A stretch of DNA of 64,000 nucleotides from Neoroseomonas lacus (lineage in GTDB: Bacteria > Pseudomonadota > Alphaproteobacteria > Acetobacterales > Acetobacteraceae), in the NCBI RefSeq assembly GCF_014644535.1, contig NZ_BMKW01000016.1, positions 62,001 through 126,000 of the forward strand, read 5' to 3'. The translations under genes and the position numbers were made by a program. A model generated the notes under the pieces. That model was not told the DNA's origin. It saw nothing but the letters and a program-made list of their open reading frames with translations, and made no database searches. Positions 43,679 to 52,538 of this stretch are shown in pieces; the first letter of the stretch is position 1, and every line of letters starts with the position of its first letter.

Positions 43679-45637
43679 ATGGCACGCCCCTTCGAGATGC
43701 TGTTCTCACCCTTTCGCCTGCGCGGAACAGAAATCCGCAACCGCATCCTCTCCACCGGCCACCAGACCTTCCTCGCCCGCGACGGCCTGCCGGGCGAAGC
43801 GATGATCGCCTATCATGAGGCCCGCGCCCGCGGCGGCGCCGGCCTCATCATCGTCGAATCCGCGCGCTTCCACGCCTCCTCGCTGACCGACTACCCGGAA
43901 CTGATCGTCACCGACGACCGCTGCATCCCGGCCTATCGTGCCCTCGCCGAGGCAGTGCATCGCAACGGTGCGAGGATCTTCGGCCAGCTCTCCCATGCCG
44001 GCCGCGTCTCCAAGCGCGTCAGGGGCGGCCTGCGCGAGGTCGCCTACGCGCCCTCCGCCGTGCCGGACAACCGGTTCCACACCATGCCGCGCGAAATGCC
44101 GGTCGCTATGGTCGAGGAAATCGTCGCAAGCAGCGGCGCCGCCGCCGGCCGCCTCGCCGAGGCCGGGCTGGACGGCGTCGAACTGCTCGCCAGCCACGGC
44201 CTGCTCTTCGCGCAATTCCTCAACCCCCGCACCAACCTGCGCAATGACCGCTATGGCGGCTCGCCGGAGAACCGCCTGCGCTTCCTGGCCGAGGGCCTCG
44301 CCGCGGTGCGCCGCGCTGTGGGGGACCGCATCGTCGGCATGCGCATCTCCGCCGAGGAGATCGAGCCGGACGGCCTGCAGGCCGATGAGGTGATCGCCGC
44401 CTGCAAGGCCTTGGCGGCCATTGGTGCGCTCGACTACGTCAACATCACCATGGGCTCGATGGCCGGGCAGGGCGGCTCGATCCATGTCGTGCCGCCGATG
44501 GGCTACGCCCCCGCCTATGTGGCGCCCCAGGCCGGCACGCTGCGCGCCGAGACCGGCTTGCCCGTCTTCGTTGCCGGCCGCATCAACCAGCCGCAGATCG
44601 CCGAAGCCGTGCTGCGCGCCGGCCAGGCCGACATGTGCGGCATGACGCGCGCGATGATCGCCGACCCCGACCTCGCCGTGAAAGCGCAGGCGGGCCGGCT
44701 CGATGACATCCGCGCCTGCATCGCCTGCAACCAGGCCTGCATCGGCCATTTCCACGCCGGCTACAGCATCTCCTGCATCCAGAACCCGGTGACGGGGCGC
44801 GAGGCGACGCTCACGTCGCTGCCCCCCGCAGTCCCGGCCCGACGCATCCTCGTCATCGGCGGCGGCCCGGCCGGCATGAAGGCCGCGGTGACCGCCGCGC
44901 AACGGGGCCACTGCGTGACCCTGTGCGAGGCCGCGCCCCGCCTCGGCGGCCAGGCCCTGCTCGCGCAACTACTGCCCGACCGTGCGGAGTTCGGCGGCCT
45001 GATCACCAATCTCGTACACGAACTGGCCCAGGGCGGCGTGGAATTGCGCCTGAACACCCTCGTCGATCGCGCCATGGTCGAACACTTCGCCCCTGATACC
45101 GTCATCCTCGCCACCGGCGCGCGCGCCTATGACCCCGAGATCGAAGGCCGCGAGGATGGCCACCTCGTCGATGCCTGGTCGGCGATCCAGGGCAGCGCCA
45201 ATATCGGCAGCCGCGTGCTGGTGGCCGACTGGCGTGCCGATTGGGTCGGCATGGGTCTTGCCGAGAAGCTGGCGCTCGCCGGCCACCAGGTTACGCTCGC
45301 GGTGAATGCGCCGCATGCCGGCTTCAACCTGCAACTCTATCTGCGCAGCCATTGGGTCGGCCGGCTGCACCGCCTCGGCGTCGAGATCCTGCCCGATGCG
45401 CGCCTCTACGGCGTCGATGGCACCACCGCGTATCTCCTGCACGCCACCTCTGGCGACCCGATCATCCGCGAGGCGGTGGACACGGTGGTGCTGGCCAGCG
45501 GCCATACGGCGGAGACGGCGCTGGAACAGGCGCTGGAAAACCTTGCCTGCCCGGTGCGGCTGGTCGGCGATTGCCTGTCGCCGCGCAGCGCGGAGGAAGC
45601 GATCTACGAAGGTTTCATCGCCGGCCGTGAGGTATGA
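43679..45637 (+). CDS. NADH:flavin oxidoreductase / TMADH- or dienoyl-CoA-reductase-like iron-sulfur flavoenzyme
   Basis: A 652-residue enzyme. N-terminal Old Yellow Enzyme barrel (about 1-350) binds FMN: LFSPFRLRGTEIRNRIL, QLSHAGR, LLASHGLLFAQFLNPRTN and RYGGSPENR. A 4Fe-4S cluster motif follows, CIACNQACIGHFHAG with a last Cys in ISCIQNP. The C-terminal half has ILVIGGGPAGMKAA and later GLAEKLALAGH, FAD/NAD(P) domains. Layout equals trimethylamine dehydrogenase, 2,4-dienoyl-CoA reductase and N-methylproline demethylases. Beside a DUF3445 gene, demethylation of an amine is the best inference. Confidence 0.88.
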   Translation: MARPFEMLFSPFRLRGTEIRNRILSTGHQTFLARDGLPGEAMIAYHEARARGGAGLIIVESARFHASSLTDYPELIVTDDRCIPAYRALAEAVHRNGARIFGQLSHAGRVSKRVRGGLREVAYAPSAVPDNRFHTMPREMPVAMVEEIVASSGAAAGRLAEAGLDGVELLASHGLLFAQFLNPRTNLRNDRYGGSPENRLRFLAEGLAAVRRAVGDRIVGMRISAEEIEPDGLQADEVIAACKALAAIGALDYVNITMGSMAGQGGSIHVVPPMGYAPAYVAPQAGTLRAETGLPVFVAGRINQPQIAEAVLRAGQADMCGMTRAMIADPDLAVKAQAGRLDDIRACIACNQACIGHFHAGYSISCIQNPVTGREATLTSLPPAVPARRILVIGGGPAGMKAAVTAAQRGHCVTLCEAAPRLGGQALLAQLLPDRAEFGGLITNLVHELAQGGVELRLNTLVDRAMVEHFAPDTVILATGARAYDPEIEGREDGHLVDAWSAIQGSANIGSRVLVADWRADWVGMGLAEKLALAGHQVTLAVNAPHAGFNLQLYLRSHWVGRLHRLGVEILPDARLYGVDGTTAYLLHATSGDPIIREAVDTVVLASGHTAETALEQALENLACPVRLVGDCLSPRSAEEAIYEGFIAGREV

Positions 45638-46238
45638 CGGCACGCGACGCCGCATCACGGCGCGCGCGTGATGGGATGGGCGTCGGCGACGACGTTCCGA
45701 CACTGGCTACGACCGTCCCGCGCCGCCGCGCGGCGATCATGAATGCGCACGTCGTCGCGTCCATGGCCTGCGCCGCGCCAACCGTCATCGGCTTCCTCGC
45801 CGCCTGGAGCAGATCGCGCCTGACCGGCATCAGCTTGGCGCGTGAACATGCGCGATCAAACAATGGCACGGCGCGGCTTGCGCGAGCGCAGTCGAACGCA
45901 AGACGCTCCATGCGAAGGTGCGTGATGGCCCCCGCCGCAGTTCGCGTCGACGGCGCTGCTGCCGGCACCGCACATCGTCACCACTATCGACGTGACGCTG
46001 CTCGCGCTGCCGGTGGATAAAGCCGCGCGGCGCCTGCGCGACGATTCGCGCGATTGACGCGCGCGACATTCCTGCGACTATCACCCCAACGCTTTTCCGG
46101 GAGCATCGGCGCACACGGCTCAGGCACGTCATCCTGAGGATGTCGCATGCGTATCGCGCCGGACCACCGAGTATTCAGCCCTTCATCGCATGGCAGCGGC
46201 ATGCCTGCCGCCGCATGGTCGCGGCAGGGGCGGCGCGC
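45638..46238. other. 600-bp stretch without a convincing gene
   Basis: Several short frames are open here on both strands, the longest about 128 residues starting in an ATGA at the flavoenzyme stop (45634-46020), but all are Ala/Arg-rich, lack any family pattern and have no ribosome site. GC is lower than in flanking genes, with words such as GATCAAACAATGG and ATCACCCCAACGC. It may be a decayed gene or the control region for the amidase unit. The GGGGCGG before 46239 is a weak ribosome site. Confidence 0.4.
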
Positions 46239-47861
46239 ATGACCGCGCTGCGCCTGCTGACCATTGCCGAGGCCGCGCGGCGCATCGCCGCGCGCGACCT
46301 CTCACCGGTCGAGCTCACCCGCGCCTTCCTCGACCGTATCGCCACCACGGACGGCGTGCTGCACAGCTTCATCGCCGTCACCGCGGATGCCGCGCTGGCC
46401 GAGGCGAAGCAGGCCGAGGCCGCCATCATGGCCGGGGGGGCGCGTGGCCCGCTGCACGGCGTGCCCTACGCCCTCAAGGATATCTACGACACCGCCGGCC
46501 TGGCGACGACGGCGCATTCCGCCCGCTGCAAGGACCGCGTCCCGGACACGGACGCACATGCGGTGGCCATGTTGCGCGCGGCCGGCGGCGTGCTGCTCGG
46601 CAAGCTCGCCACGCATGAATTCGCCACCGGCGGCCCGTCCTGGGACCTGCCCTGGCCGGCGGCACGCAACCCATGGGACATCGCGCGTTTCCCGGGCGGT
46701 TCTTCCTCCGGTTCGGGCGCGGCGGTCGCGGCCGCCCTGGTGCCGGGCGCGATGGGCTCGGACACCGGCGGCTCGATCCGCCTGCCCGCCGCCTTCTGCG
46801 GCACGGCGGGGATCAAGCCGACCTATGGCCGCGTCAGCAAGCGCGGCGTGCTGCCGCTCTCCTTCACGCTCGACAATGCCGGCCCGCTCGCCTGGACGGT
46901 CGAGGATTGCGCGATCCTGCTGCAGGCGATCGCCGGGCATGACCCGCTCGACCCCGCCAGCGCCGACGTCCCGCTGCCCGACTTCCGCGCCACGCTGGCC
47001 AATGGCGTGAAGGGCCTGCGCATCGGCGTGGTGCGCCATTGGTACGATGGCGATCGCCGGGCGTCGCCCGAGGTCATCGCCGCCATGGATGCGGCGATCG
47101 AGGTGCTCCGCGCGCTGGGCGCCGAGATCCGCGAGGTCACGCTGCGCCCACTCGCCGACTACCAGGCCTGCATGCGCATCATCGGCCTGTCCGAATCCTT
47201 CGCTATCCATGCCGATCATCTGCGCGACACGCCGCAGGACTATGGCGAAGTCTTCCGCTACCGCATCATGCCCGGCGCCTTCGTGCCCGCGACGGACTAC
47301 GTGCAGGCGCTGCGCCTGCAACGCGTGCTGGCGCAGCAGATGTTCGACGCGCTGCGCGACGTCGATGCGCTGGTCACCGCCAGCATCTGGGGCGAGGCAC
47401 CGCTGATGGCGCCGATGCGCGCCGAGGCGAATTTCGCCGCCCCGCCGCTGACCAACCCGTTCAACGTCTCGCAACTCCCCGCGCTGTCATTGTGCAACGG
47501 CTTCTCGGCCGCCGGGCTGCCGCTGTCGATGCAGATCGCCGGTCGCGCCTTCGACGAAGCGACGGTGCTGCGCATCGGCCATGCCTACGAACAGGCAACG
47601 CCCTGGCGCGCACGCCGGCCAGAGGTGCCGGCCACGCCCTTCATCGACAGCGCCGCCGACCAGACGGCACCACCACCATCGGATGCGGCGCGCGAAACCT
47701 ACGCGGTCCTCGCCGCCCGCGCCGCGCTCCCGCTCGATGCACGACAATTCGCCCAGGCCTGCGAGGCGCTGCCGCATGTCGAGGCGATGGGCGCCGCGCT
47801 GCCGCGCAACCTGCCCTTCGGCGCGGAACTCGCCACCACCAACCTCTTCGACGCGGAGTGA
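46239..47861 (+). CDS. Amidase (amidase-signature family), first of a tandem pair
   Basis: A 540-residue amidase with the full Ser-cisSer-Lys triad: YALKDIYDTAG (Lys), GGSSSGSGAAVAAAL (cis-Ser) and MGSDTGGSIRLPAAFCG (nucleophile Ser). Such enzymes hydrolyse carboxamides, some carbamates or urea derivatives. About 60 C-terminal residues are beyond the core. I chose ATG 46239 (MTALRLLTIAEAA); the frame extends 99 nt upstream without family pattern. The next amidase begins 5 nt after its stop, and a peptide-type binding protein follows, so imported amide or peptide nitrogen may be used. Confidence 0.92.
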   Translation: MTALRLLTIAEAARRIAARDLSPVELTRAFLDRIATTDGVLHSFIAVTADAALAEAKQAEAAIMAGGARGPLHGVPYALKDIYDTAGLATTAHSARCKDRVPDTDAHAVAMLRAAGGVLLGKLATHEFATGGPSWDLPWPAARNPWDIARFPGGSSSGSGAAVAAALVPGAMGSDTGGSIRLPAAFCGTAGIKPTYGRVSKRGVLPLSFTLDNAGPLAWTVEDCAILLQAIAGHDPLDPASADVPLPDFRATLANGVKGLRIGVVRHWYDGDRRASPEVIAAMDAAIEVLRALGAEIREVTLRPLADYQACMRIIGLSESFAIHADHLRDTPQDYGEVFRYRIMPGAFVPATDYVQALRLQRVLAQQMFDALRDVDALVTASIWGEAPLMAPMRAEANFAAPPLTNPFNVSQLPALSLCNGFSAAGLPLSMQIAGRAFDEATVLRIGHAYEQATPWRARRPEVPATPFIDSAADQTAPPPSDAARETYAVLAARAALPLDARQFAQACEALPHVEAMGAALPRNLPFGAELATTNLFDAE

Positions 47862-47866
47862 CCGCC

Positions 47867-49525
47867 ATGCCCGACACCGCATCGGCACCGGCCGAACTGC
47901 ATCACCTGACCATCGCCGAGGCCGCTGCGCTGATCGCCGCGCGGCGGCTCTCGCCGGTCGAACTCACCCGCGCCTTCCTCGCGCGCATCGAGGCCGTGGA
48001 CCCGCAGCTCAACGCCTACCTGCTGGTGACGGCGGACCTTGCCCTCAACCAGGCGCGAGAGGCGGAGGCGGAGATCATGGCCGGCCGCTACCGTGGCCCG
48101 CTGCACGGCATTCCTTATGCGTTGAAGGACATCTACTGCACCGCCGGCATCCGCACGACGGGCCATTCGCGCAGCGCACAACACTTCGTGCCGAGCGAGG
48201 ATGCCGAGACCGTCGCCCGGTTGCGCATGGCCGGCGCGGTGCTGCTCGGTAAGCTCGCGACGCATGAGTTCGCCCATGGCGGTCCGAGCTTCGACCTGCC
48301 CTGGCCGCCGGCGCGCAACCCGTGGGATCGCGGCCGCATCACCGGCGGGTCGTCGTCGGGTTCCGGCGCGGCGGTGGCCGCCGGCCTCGCGATGGGCGCA
48401 CTCGGCTCCGACACCGGTGGGTCGATCCGCAACCCCGCCGCGCTCTGCGGCCTGGCGGGGCTAAAGCCGACCTATGGGCTGATCAGCCGGCGCGGCATCT
48501 GGACCAACAGCTTCTCCTACGACCATGCCGGGCCGATGACCTGGACGGTCGAGGATTGCGCGCTGATGCTGCAATCCCTCGCTGGCCACGATCCGCTCGA
48601 CCCCGCCAGCGCGACCCTGGCGGTGCCCGACTACGCCGCCGCGCTGACCGGCGACATCCGTGGCCTGCGCATCGGCGTGCTGCGCCATCAATACGAGGTC
48701 GAGGTGCCGGTGCCCGCCGTGGTGCGGGTGGCGATGGAAGCGGCGCTCGAGGTGCTGCGCGGCCTCGGCGCGACGCTCGAGGAGGTCCGCATCCGCCCGG
48801 CGCAGGACTATACCGACGTGAAGATCGTCGGCGCCGAAAGCGAACTCTACGCGGTGCACGAGGCCGGGCTGCGCGCGAACCCCGGCTTGTTCGGCGAGGA
48901 TTTCCTCGGCCGTTCGCTCGCCGCCGTGCTGATCCGCGCCGAGGACTACGTCAATTCCCAGCGCGAGCGCCGCGCCATGGTGGCCGAGGCGAAGCCGCTC
49001 TGGTCGCGCTTCGACGCGCTGGTCACCGCCGGTCCCGGGCCCGCGGTGCCGCTCGATGCCTGGCGCACCATCCAATTCTGGCAGAAGCCGTCGCTGACCA
49101 CGCCGTTCAACGTGCTCGGCGGGCCGGCGCTTGCTCACTGCATCGGCTACACGCCGGAAGGTCTGCCGCTGTCGATGCAGGTGGTGGGCGCGCCCTTCGC
49201 CGATGCGACGGTGATGCGCATCGCCGACGCCTATGAACGCGCGACACCCTGGCGGCAGCGCCGCCCGGTGCTCGACCCGAAGGCCGCGTTCTCGACCGCG
49301 TTGCCGCCGCTGCCCGACCCGACGCCGGCCGAGATTTCCGCCGCCGATCGCGACGCCGTCGCGCTGGTCGCGCGTCGTGCCGGGCTGTCGCTGAACGAAC
49401 GGCAATTCGAACTCCTCTGCGCATCGGCGCCCTACGTCGAAGCCATGGCGCGCCGGCTGCGCCGACCGCGCGGCTTCGCCGAGGAACCGTCGAACGTGTT
49501 CCGCTTCACCGGATACGCGCCGTGA
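47867..49525 (+). CDS. Amidase (amidase-signature family), second of a tandem pair
   Basis: A 552-residue paralogue of the preceding gene, with the same layout: YALKDIYCTAG, GGSSSGSGAAVAAGL and LGSDTGGSIRNPAALCG, giving an intact triad. The two proteins stay alignable end to end, including the shared C-terminal tail with FxLLCASAPYVEAM / FAQACEALPHVEAM, so the pair arose by duplication and then diverged. Both probably act on different amides from one source. Its stop is followed 38 bp later by the binding-protein ATG. Confidence 0.92.
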   Translation: MPDTASAPAELHHLTIAEAAALIAARRLSPVELTRAFLARIEAVDPQLNAYLLVTADLALNQAREAEAEIMAGRYRGPLHGIPYALKDIYCTAGIRTTGHSRSAQHFVPSEDAETVARLRMAGAVLLGKLATHEFAHGGPSFDLPWPPARNPWDRGRITGGSSSGSGAAVAAGLAMGALGSDTGGSIRNPAALCGLAGLKPTYGLISRRGIWTNSFSYDHAGPMTWTVEDCALMLQSLAGHDPLDPASATLAVPDYAAALTGDIRGLRIGVLRHQYEVEVPVPAVVRVAMEAALEVLRGLGATLEEVRIRPAQDYTDVKIVGAESELYAVHEAGLRANPGLFGEDFLGRSLAAVLIRAEDYVNSQRERRAMVAEAKPLWSRFDALVTAGPGPAVPLDAWRTIQFWQKPSLTTPFNVLGGPALAHCIGYTPEGLPLSMQVVGAPFADATVMRIADAYERATPWRQRRPVLDPKAAFSTALPPLPDPTPAEISAADRDAVALVARRAGLSLNERQFELLCASAPYVEAMARRLRRPRGFAEEPSNVFRFTGYAP

Positions 49526-49563
49526 CGTGCCGCCATGCCACCGCTGACAGGAGACCGATTGCC

Positions 49564-51186
49564 ATGACGGAATTCACGCGACGCGACAGCCTCGCCCTCG
49601 GTGCCGCGATAGTGGGTGGCGCCTTCTCGTCGCCCGCCCTGGCACAGGCGGCCTCGGGCGGCGAACTGCGCATCGGCATGACGCTGAGCGACATCCCGAC
49701 CGCGCGCGGCGCTCCCGACCAGGGCGGCGAGGGCATCCGCTGGATGGGCTTCACCCTCTATGATTCGCTGGTCTACTGGAATCTCGACCAGGAACGGACG
49801 ATCCCCGACATCGTCCCCGCCCTCGCCGAGCGCTACTACCCGAATCCCGAGAACCCGAAGGAATGGATCTTCGAACTGCGCCGCGGCGTGCGCTTCCATG
49901 ACGGCTCGACCTTCGACGCCGACGCGGTGATCTGGAACCTCGAGAAGCTGCTCAAGCGCGACGCGCCGCAGTATGACCCGCAGCAATCCCTGACGCTCGG
50001 CTTCCGCATCCCCGGCATCAAGACCTGGCGCCGCATCAACGACTTCAAAGTGGCGATCGGCGGCGACGCGCCCGATGCCTCCATGCTCGACCAAGTCGTC
50101 TTCATGCACATCTCGAGCCCGGCGCAATGGCGCAAGCTCGGCGGCTGGGAGGCCTTCAGCCTGCAGCCCTCCGGCACCGGCCCCTTCCGCGCGCAGGAGA
50201 TCGTCCCCCGCCAGCGCGCCGTGCTGCTGCCCAACACCGAATACTGGGACGTCGCGCGGCGGCCCAAGCTCGACCGCCTGATGCTGCTGCCGATCCCTGA
50301 CGGCAATATCCGCGTCGCCGCGCTGCTCACCGGCCAGGTGAATTTCATCGAGGCACCGCCGCCCGATGCCGTCCGCCGCCTGCGCTCCGCCGGCATGGTC
50401 ATCAAGACCAATCCCTACCCGCATATCTGGCCCTATATCTTGCGCCTGTCCGGCGACAACACGCCGCTTTCCGATGTGCGCGTCCGCCGGGCGCTGAACC
50501 TCGCCATCAACCGCGAGGAACTGGTGGTGCTGCTCGGCGGCATGGCGGAACCGGCGCAGGGCATGGTGCTGCCCGACAGCCCCTGGTTCGGCCACCCGAC
50601 CTTCAGGATCCGCTACGACCCGGCCGAGGCGCGACGCCTGCTCGCCGAGGCCGGCTACGGCCCGTCCAACCCGCTGCGCATCCGCTTCATGATCTCGGCC
50701 TCCGGCTCGGGCCAGATGCAGCCGCTGCCGATGAACGAATTCGTCCAGCAGAACCTGCGCGAAGTCGGCGTCGACCTGACCTTCGAGGTGGTGGAATGGA
50801 ACGCGCTGCGCCAGCAACGCAGCCGCGGGCCGCTGGATGCGACCGCGCGCAGCCTGCACGCGCTGAACAACAGCATGGGGACATCCACCCCCTTCGATGC
50901 CTTCCAGCGCCATTTCAGCTGCGACGCCGCACCGCCGCGCGGCCTGAACTAGGCCGGCGTCTGCGACCCGTCATTGCAGGCAATGCTCGACCAGGCCTCG
51001 ACCACCTTCGACACCGCCGAGCGCGACGCGATCGTCGCCCGTATCCACGAGCATGTCGTCGACAACGCCTATTGGCTGTGGGTGGTGCATGACGTGAACC
51101 CGCGCGCCCTACGGCCCGAAGTGCAGGGCTTCGCCCAGGCCAAGAGCTGGTACCAGGACCTCACCCAGGTCTTCATCCGGCGCTGA
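49564..51186 (+). pseudogene. ABC peptide/nickel-type substrate-binding protein interrupted by an in-frame TAG
   Basis: A family-5 (DppA/OppA-type) binding protein. Signal peptide 1-27 is Tat-like (RRDSLALGAAIVGG, ending ALAQA); then GELRIGMT, LYDSLVYWNLDQERTIPDIV, WIFELRRGVRFHDGSTFDADAV (family signature), SGTGPFRAQEIVPRQRAVL and RVRRALNLAINREELV. At 50950-50952 a TAG follows APPRGLN. In the same frame the coding pattern goes on for 78 codons, AGVCDPSLQAMLDQASTTFD to QVFIRR, ending TGA 51186. So a Tyr or similar codon became amber, and the protein loses its last domain unless read through. AGGAGA precedes the ATG. No permease or ATPase genes follow. Confidence 0.85.
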
Positions 51187-51254
51187 ACCCGCGCGGCGCG
51201 GCGGTCCGATTCCCGTCTTCGGCCGCCGCCCGTCCCGCCCTACACTCGGCGGCG

Positions 51255-52430
51255 ATGCCTGCGTCCAACCCCGCCATCGCCCGCCACCTGCTTCGCCGCG
51301 ACGACGCCTTCCCGCGTCGCGCCGAGGCGCTCGGCTTCGGCTTCCATTCCCCCGACGAGCGCGAATACTGGGCGCGCGACGCCTGCTACGCCCTGACCCC
51401 CGAGGCGATCGACGCCCTCGACACGGCCGCGCGCGAGGCCAACGCCATGATCGCCGAAGCCGTGGACCGCGTCGTCCATCGCGGCGACTACCGCGCCTTC
51501 GGCTTCACCGACCGCCTCGCCGCGCTGGTCGAGGCCTCGTACCAGGCGCGCGAACCCTCCCTCTACGGCCGCTTCGATTTCCGCCTCGCCCCCGATGGCA
51601 GCATCAAGCTGTTCGAATTCAACGCCGAGACGCCCGCCGCTTTGCTCGAAGCCGCCGTGGTGCAACTCGCCTGGTTCGAGGAAACGCCGCCGGGTCCGAC
51701 GACGCGCCCCGGCACCGACCAGTGGAACGCCATCGACGATGCCCTCGTCGCGCGCTGGCCGCGGCTCGGCCTGCCGCCGCACATTCACTTCGCCGCCGAA
51801 CACGAACGCACGGATGAAGTTGCCCAGGTCGCCTACCTGATGGCCACCGCGCGCGCCGCCGGCCACGCGGCCGCCTTCATCCCGGTCGAGGACATCTCCT
51901 GGCAGGCCGAGACCGGCTTCGTCACGCCCGACGGCACCCCGCTCGCCGCTTGCTTCAAGCTCTACCCCTGGGACTGGCTCGATGCCGAGGAAGGCGGCCG
52001 CCTGCTGCCGCTCGGCGGCACCCGCTGGATCGAGCCGGCGCGACGCATGCTGCACGCCAACAAAGCGATCCTAGTCACATTGTGGGAGATGTTTCCCGGT
52101 CATCCTCTGCTGCTGCCGGCCTCGCTCGACCGCGCGGCGATCGACGGCCCGGCGATCGGCAAGCCGGCCCTTGGCCTGGAAGGACACGGCATGCGCGTGG
52201 AAGGCGTGGCGAACGACCCCTCGACCGAGATCGCCGAAGGTTTGCCTTCATCCCCTACGATCTGGCAAAAATGGGCGCCGCTGCCGGGGCACGCGACACC
52301 GCAGGGTGACGCCTTCCCGGTCATGGGCGTGTGGATCGTCGGCGATGAGCCCTGTGGGCTCGGCATCCGGGAGGGAGAAGAACTGGTGACGACGCTCGAG
52401 GACCGCTTCGTGCCCCATGTCGTGCTGTAG
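51255..52430 (+). CDS. Glutathionylspermidine synthase-family ATP-grasp protein (YgiC/YjfC-like), copy 1
   Basis: A 391-residue ATP-grasp ligase of the GSP_synth family without an amidase domain. Seen: YGRFDFRLAPDG and LFEFNAETPAALLEAA, which hold the Arg, Asp, Glu and Asn of the metal/ATP site, later CFKLYPWDWLDAE, KAILVTLWEMFPGHPLLLPA and the C-terminal GVWIVGDEPCGLGIREG. Family members join a peptide to an amine; stand-alone versions have no proven product. First of a seven-gene + strand run, next to a paralogue, DUF350 and DUF1190 genes, an arrangement like E. coli yjfC-yjfL-yjfM. Confidence 0.9.
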   Translation: MPASNPAIARHLLRRDDAFPRRAEALGFGFHSPDEREYWARDACYALTPEAIDALDTAAREANAMIAEAVDRVVHRGDYRAFGFTDRLAALVEASYQAREPSLYGRFDFRLAPDGSIKLFEFNAETPAALLEAAVVQLAWFEETPPGPTTRPGTDQWNAIDDALVARWPRLGLPPHIHFAAEHERTDEVAQVAYLMATARAAGHAAAFIPVEDISWQAETGFVTPDGTPLAACFKLYPWDWLDAEEGGRLLPLGGTRWIEPARRMLHANKAILVTLWEMFPGHPLLLPASLDRAAIDGPAIGKPALGLEGHGMRVEGVANDPSTEIAEGLPSSPTIWQKWAPLPGHATPQGDAFPVMGVWIVGDEPCGLGIREGEELVTTLEDRFVPHVVL

Positions 52431-52538
52431 CGCATGCCGCAAACACCTGCGTTCACGCCACCTGTTCCAGCCATGCGTCGGCGAGCGTCGTCACCCGTTC
52501 GGATGATGCCCTCCGAACGCCATCCGCTCTAGGCGCCG

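Noticed and set aside
45634..46020. A 128-codon frame starting in an ATGA at the flavoenzyme stop
   Set aside because: Composition is Ala/Arg-rich without family pattern; the overlap alone is weak evidence in stop-poor DNA.
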